A stretch of 64,000 nt of DNA, taken from contig NZ_JAAGNZ010000002.1 in the NCBI RefSeq assembly GCF_010747415.1, forward strand, positions 1,240,001 through 1,304,000, in the 5' to 3' direction. Below the pieces are notes generated by a model, which ran no database searches, was not told the origin of the DNA, and saw nothing but the letters and a program-made list of their open reading frames with translations. How positions within the stretch are numbered: position 1 is the first letter of the stretch; the number at the start of each line of letters is the position of its first letter. A program made the translations under genes and the position numbers. This document shows positions 18,009 to 27,064 of the stretch, piece after piece. The stretch comes from Spirosoma agri. GTDB taxonomy: Bacteria > Bacteroidota > Bacteroidia > Cytophagales > Spirosomataceae.

Positions 18009-19622
18009 TTATTTCACATCCCAGAAAATTTTCGTTGTCAGATTGTCCGTTGCTTTTACGGCCGCGTAGTTGGCCGCATTGTACGTAATCTCATTCCCTG
18101 GAATCGTCCAGCGAGTAGGGGGTAGGGTCTGATTGTTCGCATTATCGACCTGGAACGTCAGCACCGGATAATCCAGACGACGAATATCGGCCCAGTTTTC
18201 GTAAGGCTGAACCAGGTTGTAATGCAGCCACTTCTGCGTAGCGATCAGCTTCAGCTTGTCGGTATTGTTGGCTGCACTGCTCCAGTTTACACCCGAACCA
18301 GCGATGTAGGCCGAGATAGACGCTGCCGTTGCCGCCGTAGGGATTGTCGAGTTGGTAATACCCGTGGCGTTGGTCAGGGCTAAAATTCCGTTGTAGAATT
18401 GTACCGACTGCGTGATGGCTGTTTCGTAGGCCGTTTTTGCCGACGCATCGTTGCCCGCTCTCAGGTAATATTCGGCTTTGATCAGGTTCATCTGCGCGGC
18501 ATTGATCAGGATACCGGGGAAGAACTGGTTGCGGCTCAGCGTGTAGCGGTTGTAGATAGCTACCTGACCGGAATTGATGAACGTCGTTTGTGCTGCTTCG
18601 GTAGCTGTAGGGTCAACGCCATTGTATTGACCAGCCGCATTGGCACCGGGTTCGAAGAGGATAGGCAGACGGGGGTCTTTGTTGACGTTCATGTTGTCGA
18701 TGATCGCTTTCCCTGCCGTATTACCATACCAACCATCGCCCTCGATACCATCCCGGAATCCCTTCGAGTTGATATCCGTATTGATGTCATACACGTTGAT
18801 CTGGATATTCTGCGCGTTGGTTTCAACGATTGGGTAGGTCGTTGCGTTGCCCAGAATCTCCGCCATTTCGGTGTTCGAACGGGATTTGAAGCTCTCCACG
18901 CCCGAAACCCGGTTTAACAGCCGCAGACGAAGCGAATTGGTGTATCGTTTCCAGGCCGTTATGTCGCCTTTGTTCACGAAGTCCTGCGTTTGGAATGACT
19001 TCTGGTAACCGGCATTCAGGGTGACCCCGTTCAACTCCGTTGCAATCCGTTTGAGATCGTCCATCAGGAAGGTATAAATACCTTCAGCCGTGTCGAACTT
19101 CGCACTGGAGCCTACGTAATCACCGCCGTTGGTGCTGAGCAAACCTGCCGTGCTGAACGGAATGGAACCGTGTAGGTCAACCATTTTCTGCGTATAATCA
19201 TACACATAGACCGCTGCCGTCAGCATGAAAATTTTCAGGTTGGCCTGTTGGTCTGCCGTCTTCGATGCGTATACTTTTTGCAGTTCGCGATACTGCGCCA
19301 GCATGTTGTAATAATTGTACCAAACGTCCTCTACGCCCGACGAACCCGGAACGTACTGTCCGGATGCGTTGACCCAGCCCGTTGCCTGTGTGTAGTGGTT
19401 GACGGATGTACGCAGGGTAACGAAGTAATACCGATAGCCGGGCAGCACGTAATCTTTATTGGCAAACAGCACCCCGGTAAACTGCTTCTCTACGGTTGTC
19501 TCCGCAATCTTGGCCGGATCTGGATAAGCATCGGTAAATTCGGACTCCTTACAAGACACGTTTGCCAGTAAAAGACCCCCTAAAAATAAACTAGCTATTT
19601 TTTTCATTTTCATGATTGTCAT
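18009..19622 (-). CDS. susD: SusD/RagB-like nutrient-binding lipoprotein
   Basis: 537 residues with a lipoprotein signal (MTIMKMKKIASLFLGGLLLANVSC, lipidated C24); a second ATG three codons in is equally possible. The sequence has the SusD-like helical pattern: VEDVWYNYYNMLAQYRELQK, YTQKMVDLHGSIPFS, a TPR-like core and the C-terminal LYNLVQPYENWADIRRLDYP-like segment seen as WLHYNLVQPYENWADIRR. It belongs to the SusD-like_2 branch. It should sit on the cell surface as the lid of the SusC channel just upstream. No sugar hydrolase lies next to it, so the ligand (glycan or peptide) is unknown. Confidence 0.93.
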   Translation of the reverse strand: MTIMKMKKIASLFLGGLLLANVSCKESEFTDAYPDPAKIAETTVEKQFTGVLFANKDYVLPGYRYYFVTLRTSVNHYTQATGWVNASGQYVPGSSGVEDVWYNYYNMLAQYRELQKVYASKTADQQANLKIFMLTAAVYVYDYTQKMVDLHGSIPFSTAGLLSTNGGDYVGSSAKFDTAEGIYTFLMDDLKRIATELNGVTLNAGYQKSFQTQDFVNKGDITAWKRYTNSLRLRLLNRVSGVESFKSRSNTEMAEILGNATTYPIVETNAQNIQINVYDINTDINSKGFRDGIEGDGWYGNTAGKAIIDNMNVNKDPRLPILFEPGANAAGQYNGVDPTATEAAQTTFINSGQVAIYNRYTLSRNQFFPGILINAAQMNLIKAEYYLRAGNDASAKTAYETAITQSVQFYNGILALTNATGITNSTIPTAATAASISAYIAGSGVNWSSAANNTDKLKLIATQKWLHYNLVQPYENWADIRRLDYPVLTFQVDNANNQTLPPTRWTIPGNEITYNAANYAAVKATDNLTTKIFWDVK

Positions 19623-19626
19623 AAGG

Positions 19627-22600
19627 TTAGAAGCTGGCCCGTAGCATTACCCCCATAGTGCGGAACGATGGGTTGTTGCCAGCATTGTTGATGTTGTCTG
19701 ACCATCTCGTACCGACGTTGGTTTGTTCAGCATCCAGATCTTTGATGGTTCTGTAGAAGAAGAACAGGTTACGACCAAACACCGACAGGGTCAGATTCTG
19801 CGTACCGATCTTACGGGTGATGCTGGCCGGAATCCGGTAGCCCAACGAGATCTCTCTCATTTTGACATAGGTATTCTCTTTCACGTACAACTCGTAACGC
19901 GCGTTGCCGTACTGAGGGCCACCCCAGTTGTAGGTACTGTTGTAGTACGTAGCCTGCGAGATAACATTGGTGTTTGCTTCGCCCGATGCCAGTACGCCGT
20001 TCATCAGCATCCCGTCGTTGTAGACCACTTCACCTTTCGGTCCGGCAGCAGCCGTTGTCTGAACGCCTTTGCCGTTGGCATCTTTGTAGTAGCGAAGACC
20101 ACCGTGTTCGGCATCCATCGCGTTCAGGCTTTCTTCGGTCAGACCACGTGAGGTCATCCAGTTGATACCGGTCGGCATGATCGAGCCACCATAGCGGAAA
20201 TCAACCACAACGTCCAGATTGAAGCCTTTATAGCTGAAGTTATTGAGCAAACCACCGGTCAGTTTTGGCATGGAGTTACCCGCTTTGATCCAGTTAGCAC
20301 CATCCAGTTGGTAGAGGCCGTTCGGCCCAACAACATCGCGTCCACTAGCATCTTTCAGGATACCGTGTACATAAATATCGCCCATCGGCTGCCCGACAAC
20401 AGAACGCAACTGCGCTGCGTTACCGTCGTAATCAGCGTGTAACAGTTCAGTCGAATTGTTCGCCAGTTTCTCAACTTTGTTGCTGTTTTTGGCCAGGTTC
20501 AGCGTCATATCCCAGTTCAGTCCGTTGACATCAGCACTTTTTAGCAGCGACATGTTCAGAGCCAGCTCCAGACCCTGGTTCCGCAGCGTACCGATGTTGG
20601 CCAGAATGGTTTTGGCACCCGAGCTGGCAGCAATCGTCAGGGGTAAGATCTGATCAACAATCTGTGCGTTGTAGTACGACAGATCGATGCCTAACCGTCT
20701 TTTAAACAGTCGGGCTTCGAAGCCAAACTCAAACTCGCGCTTTTGTTCGGGCCGAATTTTGTCGTTACCGTAGTCACTGCTGATGTTGGTATACAATACC
20801 GAGCTTCCACCCGCTTGCTGCACGCTCAGGCTTCCCTGGTTGTAGGCATTGTTGGCTCTGTAGATAATCGGATAGTTACCCACGATACCCCACGAACCTC
20901 GTAGTTTAGCGTAATCAACAACGGTTGGCAACCGGAATATGTCGCTCAGGACAAGGCTCGTATTGACCGATGGGTATACGAAAGCGTTGTTTCCTTTGGC
21001 GAGTGTCGAGGTACGGTCTCTCCGGATGGTTCCTTCAACAAAGAAGAAGTTCTTGTAATCGAAGTTCAGCGTACCCAGGAAGGCATCCCGAACGTAGCGG
21101 TCGCGGCTATTGCTACCGCCTGGCGTGTTCGCCGAAGCCGATATGTCGAAGAAGTTCTCGGTGCTCAAGCCACCGTTTGTTTCCCGCTTCATCAACGTAT
21201 TCAGCATCTTGTTGGCTGTGTAGCCTCCTCTGGCCGAAACCGTTATGTCATCGTTTACCTTTTTGGTGTAGTTCAGCAAAACGTCCGTGTACACGTTGCT
21301 ATACAGGTTATTGCTCATGGCAAAGTATCCTGAATAGCCGAATGCCAGTGGAATAGAGCTACGTTGCTTGTCTTCAAGACGTTCCGAGGTGAAGTCCGTT
21401 CCAACCCGACCGCGTAATGACAGTTCGTCCGTGATCTGCCAGTTCTGGGTGATGCTGGCGATGATGCGGTTGCTGTATTCGTCGTAGGTATTGGCACGGG
21501 TGCTCCACATGTAATCACCGATGTCCCCTTTGAAACCGTTCCGGATGATGTTCTCATTCGGGGTCAAACTCTGGTTAGTTCCCGTTACGTACTTGTAACC
21601 CAGGCTCGTCTGGTATTTATTAGCGTACCAGTCGGCTGACTCGAATCGGTTCATCATTCCCGAAAAGCTATTGATCATGCGATCCACTTTATAGGGACGG
21701 TTGTGCGTATACTGGTTGACGTAGTTAACCATCAGATCCGTTTTCAGCTTCTTGTTGGCATTGAAGCTGGCGTTCAGGTTCATGATGTTCTTTTCGTTCT
21801 TGGCCCCGTAGCTGATCATACCGTTGTCCTGACGAGTGTACGAAAAACGCAGGGTAGAATTCTCCGACGACTTGGATACAGCCAGGTTGATGTTGGCACT
21901 GTGCGCGTTCTGGAACAGATCGGCATAGCTATTGCCCGACGGCGAATAAGGCCGGATAACACCATCAAATGACATGACGGGTTGCCCATCGAACTTGGGC
22001 CCGAAGTTAACCGTTGCCCCAAGCAGTCCACGCGTATCGCCTTTGCCGTCGCCATCCGTATCGTAGTAGATAAATCCGTTGGCATCCTGACCACCGTTGG
22101 CGTAGTTCAGCATATACCCCGGACCTCTGACGTTCTGGTAACGGGGCAGGTACGCGATTTTGTCAACGCTGTAGCTGGCGCTGAAATCGACACCCAGTCC
22201 TTTTTTGCCTTTACCGGTTTTGGTTGTCACCAAGACCACACCGTTAACGGCTTCAGAGCCGTAGAGCGCAGCGGCCGAAGCCCCTTTCAGAATCGAAATG
22301 TTTTCGATATCGGCTGGGTTCAGATCGAGTAGACCGTTACCCCGAATCCGCTGATCGCCCCAGTAATCGTTGTTCCGCACTTCACCGTTCCGAATGGGGA
22401 TACCATCCATCACGATTAGCGGTTGTGTATTCCCCGTAATGGACGACAGACCACGGATGCTGATGCTTACCGCGCTGGTTGCACCACCCGGCGTAGCGTT
22501 GATCATAACACCCGGCGCTTTTCCGTAGAGTGCCGTAGCAAAGTTTGGCGATGCGGTTTTAACGAGCGCATCGTTGTTGACAACGGCGGTAGCATAACCC

Positions 22601-22950
22601 AGTGCACGCTCTTCCTTCTTGATACCAAACGCAGTTACAACGACTTCATTGATGGTCGACGCATCTTCGTCCAGCAACACATCGACCGTCGAGGTGTTTG
22701 TTACGATTACTTCCTTGGTTTTGTAGCCGATGAAGGAGAAGACGAGCGTTCTGTTTTGGGCAGCTTTGATTGAGTACTTACCGTTAGCATCTGTGATTGT
22801 ACCCAACGTACTGCCCTTCACGACAATGGAAACACCGGGGAGGGGTTGCGCATCAGTGCCGCCGGTAACCCTGCCCGATATGGTCTGTGCCAACACGGGA
22901 GTGCTTATAACCAACAATATGATTACGAGCTTAAGTATATCTTTCACCAT
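19627..22950 (-). CDS. susC: SusC/RagA-family TonB-linked outer membrane protein
   Basis: 1107 residues. Signal peptide (MVKDILKLVIILLVISTPVLAQ), then a carboxypeptidase-regulatory-like domain (ISGRVTGG...PLPGVSIVVKGSTLGTITDANGKYSI), the segment DEDASTINEVVVTAFGIKKEERALGYA that leads into the plug, a plug domain (VSISIRGLSSITGNTQPLIVMDGIP), and a 22-strand-type beta-barrel ending in the aromatic residue of LRASF. It imports a substrate captured by SusD with TonB energy. The SusD gene follows after four bases, so they are one operon. No anti-sigma factor or sensor gene is adjacent. The upstream 130 bases are very AT-rich. Confidence 0.95.
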   Translation of the reverse strand: MVKDILKLVIILLVISTPVLAQTISGRVTGGTDAQPLPGVSIVVKGSTLGTITDANGKYSIKAAQNRTLVFSFIGYKTKEVIVTNTSTVDVLLDEDASTINEVVVTAFGIKKEERALGYATAVVNNDALVKTASPNFATALYGKAPGVMINATPGGATSAVSISIRGLSSITGNTQPLIVMDGIPIRNGEVRNNDYWGDQRIRGNGLLDLNPADIENISILKGASAAALYGSEAVNGVVLVTTKTGKGKKGLGVDFSASYSVDKIAYLPRYQNVRGPGYMLNYANGGQDANGFIYYDTDGDGKGDTRGLLGATVNFGPKFDGQPVMSFDGVIRPYSPSGNSYADLFQNAHSANINLAVSKSSENSTLRFSYTRQDNGMISYGAKNEKNIMNLNASFNANKKLKTDLMVNYVNQYTHNRPYKVDRMINSFSGMMNRFESADWYANKYQTSLGYKYVTGTNQSLTPNENIIRNGFKGDIGDYMWSTRANTYDEYSNRIIASITQNWQITDELSLRGRVGTDFTSERLEDKQRSSIPLAFGYSGYFAMSNNLYSNVYTDVLLNYTKKVNDDITVSARGGYTANKMLNTLMKRETNGGLSTENFFDISASANTPGGSNSRDRYVRDAFLGTLNFDYKNFFFVEGTIRRDRTSTLAKGNNAFVYPSVNTSLVLSDIFRLPTVVDYAKLRGSWGIVGNYPIIYRANNAYNQGSLSVQQAGGSSVLYTNISSDYGNDKIRPEQKREFEFGFEARLFKRRLGIDLSYYNAQIVDQILPLTIAASSGAKTILANIGTLRNQGLELALNMSLLKSADVNGLNWDMTLNLAKNSNKVEKLANNSTELLHADYDGNAAQLRSVVGQPMGDIYVHGILKDASGRDVVGPNGLYQLDGANWIKAGNSMPKLTGGLLNNFSYKGFNLDVVVDFRYGGSIMPTGINWMTSRGLTEESLNAMDAEHGGLRYYKDANGKGVQTTAAAGPKGEVVYNDGMLMNGVLASGEANTNVISQATYYNSTYNWGGPQYGNARYELYVKENTYVKMREISLGYRIPASITRKIGTQNLTLSVFGRNLFFFYRTIKDLDAEQTNVGTRWSDNINNAGNNPSFRTMGVMLRASF

Positions 22951-23195
22951 AGAAAAAATTGTTAGATAGGAGATTAAAGAAACTTAATGCAATAATAATA
23001 TTTTTTTTTAAATAGACTCAAAAATTAAAAAAATTTAAAAACATCGGTTAACCAGTAGAAGGCTCTATTTGTTTACTAAGTATTTTTTCTATAGTGCCCT
23101 GCTACGACCGGAGTAAGTACTGAACGTATGAGTAGGAACAAACACGAAGCTTGTAATCAGGGCAAAATGGACGCTCATTCCTTGTTTGTCAATAG

Positions 23196-23228
23196 GGCCA
23201 GTCAAAAGCATAACCTTATTGACTGGCC
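23196..23228 (-). terminator. Hairpin after the small Cys-rich gene
   Basis: GGCCAGTCAA and TTGACTGGCC are perfect 10-base arms around a 13-base loop. It lies 75 bases past the stop of the minus-strand small gene, which supports that gene being real. There is no long U-tract. Confidence 0.5.
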
Positions 23229-23303
23229 GGATTACCACTGGAATGCTTGTGTTTTGTGACTGTTGTGTTTTGGTCAATAGATGTTGGCTGGACCTCTTGC
23301 CAG

Positions 23304-23552
23304 CTACGCCAAAATCTGCTCCCACTCGCGTCGGAGCGCTTCTAGGGGTGCCCGAATCGATCTGCCATCGAAGGCTTCGACGGGTAATAAAATAGACCGC
23401 TTATTCTCTATCAGCACTATTTTGGTAAACTGCCACCCCGACCCAGCAAACGTGGTTAATGCTTCAAGACACGATTCTAGGTCCTGACATCCATAGCTAC
23501 ATTCCTGGGGACAGCCATCCGGGCAGATACACGAGAAGACTAAGATGGACAT
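23304..23552 (-). CDS. Small Cys-rich hypothetical protein
   Basis: 82 residues from the ATG at 23552; a GTG seven codons upstream is possible. The first 25 residues carry six cysteines (MSILVFSCICPDGCPQECSYGC), then a neutral/acidic body (LESCLEALTTFAGSGWQFTKIVLIENKRSIL) and a C-terminal helix (RAPLEALRREWEQILA). The N-terminus could be a short lipoprotein-like signal, but the Cys spacing also fits a metal site. I do not recognise the family. It stands alone between susC and a gene-free stretch, with a hairpin downstream. Codon use and composition look like a true protein. Confidence 0.5.
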   Translation of the reverse strand: MSILVFSCICPDGCPQECSYGCQDLESCLEALTTFAGSGWQFTKIVLIENKRSILLPVEAFDGRSIRAPLEALRREWEQILA

Positions 23553-23573
23553 AACGTAGTAACATAAGTTCAC

Positions 23574-24134
23574 TTAAATGTACTAAAACTATGTCACTTT
23601 GTTTCATGTATTGCCTATAAAAAGCAATTTGTCTAGTGCGCTGACGATGATAATGACCAGTGAGATTGACGAAAAACACGAACAGAGTAGCTGTGCACAA
23701 AAGCTAAATTTGTGGGGTGCTCAACGAATTTAGGGACGACAGCTGGGCATGAACCACTGCCAAAGTAGGTTATTCTTCTTTTTGATAACCGGTTCTGGAT
23801 CGACGAGAAACAGAATAGCCAGTGACGAGAAAGTCCTCGGAGAGAAGGATAGAATACTACTCGTAAACCAGTCGATAAAGCACTAAGAGTAACAGCCATT
23901 GAGTGTCAAAAAGCTGATAGTGAAGCCAACGCATGCGTTTAAAACAGGCCGCTGGGTGCAGGAATCGCAAATTGGTATCGATATGTTTTGTAAAAGAGTA
24001 GCGATCAGCGTACTTTTGGCGTATATATGTCGGTGTGGACGGCTATAAATTCTGTCATACCGGTTATGTAAAGGTCTGTAGTTGATTATATGAACGGCAG
24101 ACTTTTCAACTTGAAATTGTAAACAGTTTTCTTT
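23574..24134. other. Gene-free stretch upstream of tRNA-Arg
   Basis: Short frames of 60-110 codons exist on the minus strand, but their amino-acid composition does not look like protein and none resembles a known family. I see no repeat or RNA gene apart from the tRNA that follows. Confidence 0.5.
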
Positions 24135-24208
24135 GGTCCTGTAGCTCAGTTGGATAGAGCATCTGCCTTCTAAGCAGACGGTCAAGCGTTCGAGTCGCTT
24201 CGGGATCA
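24135..24208 (+). tRNA. tRNA-Arg (anticodon TCT)
   Basis: Cloverleaf with acceptor GGTCCTG/CGGGATC (two G-T pairs), D arm GCTCAGTTGGATAGAGC, anticodon stem TCTGC/GCAGA around CTTCTAA, and T arm with GTTCGAGTC. The discriminator base is A. Confidence 0.96.
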
Positions 24209-24220
24209 CCTACTAATCAG

Positions 24221-24250
24221 GCCGTTACGCTATATGTAACGGCTTTTTTT
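24221..24250 (+). terminator. Intrinsic terminator after tRNA-Arg
   Basis: GCCGTTAC and GTAACGGC form an 8-base stem followed by seven T, 12 bases after the tRNA. Confidence 0.9.
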
Positions 24251-25167
24251 ATTTCCGCTCGCCTGCAAAGTCGCCTACATTGCCCCCACGAAGTCTATAC
24301 TAAGAAGTATCAGCGACTGTTAATTCTGTCAGCGTGATACCCGGTTTGTTTACCTTAATGATCTGGCAACACATACTGATGCCGAGTTTCATCGCTACTT
24401 CGCCGAGTGGGTAAACATCTATTATAATTGGCTGAACGTCCTGCTTAAGACTGATAGTTCGAAGCTTTGAAAGCTTACTTTCTGGCTAAAATTGTTGCCT
24501 GCAATGAAGTATATTTTTACTACAGCGAAACCATGAAAGGCCGCTGTTATAGTAAAAATTTACCAAAATGACTGACCGATTAAGTCAATCACTTCTGTGT
24601 GTTCTGTGAGGTCAACGTAGCGATGCTGGTCAAGTATCGATGATACCAATTTACCATGAGCCGCTATCATAAACAGAGTAGGCTCGATGAAATTGAACTG
24701 GAATTTTCAACTGCGATTCACAATGATACTGCTCTTGCCTCGGCGAGCCGAACGATATCTGGTAGCGACACGCTATCAGGGTGTCGATAGAAGCGGAATA
24801 CCCGGCTGCGCTTTCGGCTGAGTATTTTTGTGTCGTCTACCCGTAAAATAAGAGAGCCGAACCACCTTTCGGTAGGCCGGCTCAATGGACAAGACAAGAT
24901 AGAAATGTAAATATAAACATTTGTTTAGTATCCGAATAATAAATTTAATAATCCTATCTACCGGGAAAAGGGCCTTTAATTGAAAGTTGATAAACTAATG
25001 GGTAACAATGTATTATATTTGTCTTGGATAAAGTAACAAGATAGACAAGCAAGCCGGGCTCTTATAGGGTTTGGCTTCTTCGTTTTTATCAACTTAGTCG
25101 CGCCTTCGGGTTTACTGCTGCGGTTTCTGTGAATAGAAAAAGCTTACTTATAGTGTGGATTGAAAAC
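24251..25167. other. Gene-free stretch between tRNA-Arg and the tandem repeat proteins
   Basis: No intact gene. Around 24330-24472 a plus-strand frame reads like protein (TRFVYLNDLATHTDAEF, then RYFAEWVNIYYNWLNVLL) for about 45 codons without a start, possibly a remnant. A GAGCCG/CGGCTC hairpin lies near 24853-24885. The rest shows nothing I can name. Confidence 0.4.
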
Positions 25168-25199
25168 AAACGCCTGGTCATCTTGAGCCGGGCGTTTTT
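25168..25199 (+). terminator. First copy of a recurring GCCTGG/CCGGGC hairpin
   Basis: AAACGCCTGG pairs with CCGGGCGTTT around the loop TCATCTTGAG and is followed by T5. The same element (core GCCTGGTCATCTTGAGCCGGGC) recurs after each of the two tandem repeat-protein genes. This copy lies upstream of the first gene and so has no intact gene to terminate. Confidence 0.8.
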
Positions 25200-25245
25200 G
25201 TTGTTAAATATACTTATCGGCTTCAAGCTGTTACACTTTAACCCT

Positions 25246-25253
25246 TACTTTTG
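25246..25253 (+). promoter_or_regulatory. Putative -7 box of the first repeat-protein gene
   Basis: TACTTTTG fits TAnnTTTG and lies 35 bases before the ATG. No clear -33 TTTG is visible. Confidence 0.4.
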
Positions 25254-25288
25254 GTTGTCATATTGACCTCAAATCATCTAATCATTTT

Positions 25289-26776
25289 ATGAAACTAATC
25301 TACTTCACAGTATTTCTTCTATTAGCTACTTTCCTATCAGCAACGGCGCAACAAACTAACTACGTGGCTACTATGGCTAATGCATCTTCCCCTGGTATTT
25401 ACAACACCTTGGTCGGAGTAGCAGCAGGCAGTGGCACTACATCAGGTAGCTATAACACTTATATAGGGTATATGTCAGGTTATTTCAACACAAGCGGTTC
25501 TAACAATGCGTTTGTAGGATTCAATGCAGGTAATAATAACCAAACTGGTTCCAACAACGCGTATTTTGGGTACGGAGCGGGCGTTCGCAACATAACTGGT
25601 AGCAATAATACTTATCTAGGAGCCATATCTGGAAGCTCTGGTATTCAGTCATCGCTAAACACTTTTGTTGGAGCCAGTACGGGCCTTAACAACAATGGTG
25701 ATGGAAATACCTTTATTGGCAACCAGGCCGGACAAAATAACCAGTCAGGGGGATACAATGTGTTTTTGGGTAGTCAGGCTGGCCTGGCTAATACTACTGG
25801 TCAGGGCAATTTGTTTTTAGGCCAACAAGCGGGTGGGCAGAATACGACGGCCAGTTATAACTTGTTCATGGGCAATAGCTCAGGTAGCAATACTACCACC
25901 GGTTTAGGCAACACGGCCATCGGTGATGGCTCGCTGCTGCGCAACAACACGGGTATCCATAATGTGGCCATTGGTCGTTTTGCGGGTGTAGAAAGTCGTA
26001 ACGATGAGAACGTCTTTATTGGCTTTGCGGCTGATGTTACCCCTAACACTCCCAACCTCACTAACGCCACTGCTATTGGCGCTCGGGCCCGGGTCAGTCA
26101 GAGCAACAGTATTGTATTAGGAGCCAATGCCAACGTAGGTATTGGCAACGGAGCCCCCACGGCTAAGCTTCACATCACCACAGGTACAGCCAATACGTCT
26201 GGTTTACGCTTAGAGAATCTACCCATCAGTTCTACCGCTACCGGAGGACAAACCAAATTTCTCACCGTCGATGGAGCGGGTAATGTGATTCTGGGTAGTC
26301 TGAGCGGCTCGGCTCGGGAGGGCGCAGTGGAAGCGCTCTGGCAGCGGAAAGGCTCGTTCTTACAGAGTCAGAACGGAGAATCAATTGTGATTGGCTCGAA
26401 GGTCGATAAGACCCCAACAGGCTACAGTCTATTTGTGGGGCAGGGTTTATTGGCTGAAAAAGTGAAGGTGGCCGTCAAGAATACCTCAGACTGGAGTGAT
26501 TACGTCTTCAAGCCGGGTTATGCATTACAGCCACTGGCTGAGGTTGAGCAGTACATTCAAGAGCATGAGCATCTGCCCGGCATTCCTTCGGCTAAAGAGA
26601 TGGTCGAGCAGGGCAATGATCTCCACAAGACCGACGCGAAACTGTTGGAAAAGATTGAGGAATTGACCCTGTATAGCATTCAGCTGGAGAAGCAGCTACA
26701 GGCAAACGACAAGAAGCATCAGGCAGAGATCGACGAGTTAAAGCAACTAGTCAAGCAGCTAGTGGGCAAGAAGTGA
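25289..26776 (+). CDS. Secreted NTTGSNN-repeat surface protein, copy 1
   Basis: 495 residues with a signal peptide (MKLIYFTVFLLLATFLSATAQ). Residues about 35-235 are short repeats of the type NTxxGSNNxFIGxxAG, which in related proteins form a beta-solenoid or YadA-like head. Then comes a conserved segment (AIGARARVSQSNSIVLGANANVGIG) like trimeric-autotransporter head motifs. Near the end is VFKPGYALQPLAEVEQYI followed by HLPGIPSAKEM and a coiled coil (LLEKIEELTLYSIQLEKQ). That C-terminal module is common in Bacteroidetes repeat proteins and in tail-fibre-like proteins. It probably forms a surface trimer; binding partner unknown. Paralog follows 288 bases downstream. Confidence 0.85.
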   Translation: MKLIYFTVFLLLATFLSATAQQTNYVATMANASSPGIYNTLVGVAAGSGTTSGSYNTYIGYMSGYFNTSGSNNAFVGFNAGNNNQTGSNNAYFGYGAGVRNITGSNNTYLGAISGSSGIQSSLNTFVGASTGLNNNGDGNTFIGNQAGQNNQSGGYNVFLGSQAGLANTTGQGNLFLGQQAGGQNTTASYNLFMGNSSGSNTTTGLGNTAIGDGSLLRNNTGIHNVAIGRFAGVESRNDENVFIGFAADVTPNTPNLTNATAIGARARVSQSNSIVLGANANVGIGNGAPTAKLHITTGTANTSGLRLENLPISSTATGGQTKFLTVDGAGNVILGSLSGSAREGAVEALWQRKGSFLQSQNGESIVIGSKVDKTPTGYSLFVGQGLLAEKVKVAVKNTSDWSDYVFKPGYALQPLAEVEQYIQEHEHLPGIPSAKEMVEQGNDLHKTDAKLLEKIEELTLYSIQLEKQLQANDKKHQAEIDELKQLVKQLVGKK

Positions 26777-26803
26777 GTGGTGAAGAATCAAATTTGATTT
26801 TGC

Positions 26804-26834
26804 AAACCGCCTGGTCATCTTGAGCCGGGCGTTT
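26804..26834 (+). terminator. Second copy of the GCCTGG/CCGGGC hairpin
   Basis: AAACCGCCTGG...CCGGGCGTTT, with a one-base bulge relative to the first copy and the same loop. It starts 28 bases after the stop of the first repeat-protein gene. Confidence 0.8.
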
Positions 26835-27064
26835 CTGTTGTGGTATAGTCCCCAACTTCAGACGGGCAAACAAGCAGATCCGGCTCTTGTAACGTGTCAA
26901 CCAAGTATACCGAATAGTAAAATTACACGCAACACGAACCAGGCTCTGCTGATAGAGGAGCGCAGGGGGTTACCTTTAGTTGAGTGTTCGTGTTACATAG
27001 ATCATTCCCACTCCCGAGCTTGATCGCGATTGTCTTTTAAACCTGTAAACCAACCTAGATTCTT

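Noticed and set aside
23633..24209. Minus-strand frames of 88 and 108 codons near tRNA-Arg
   Set aside because: Composition is not protein-like, and one runs across the tRNA gene.
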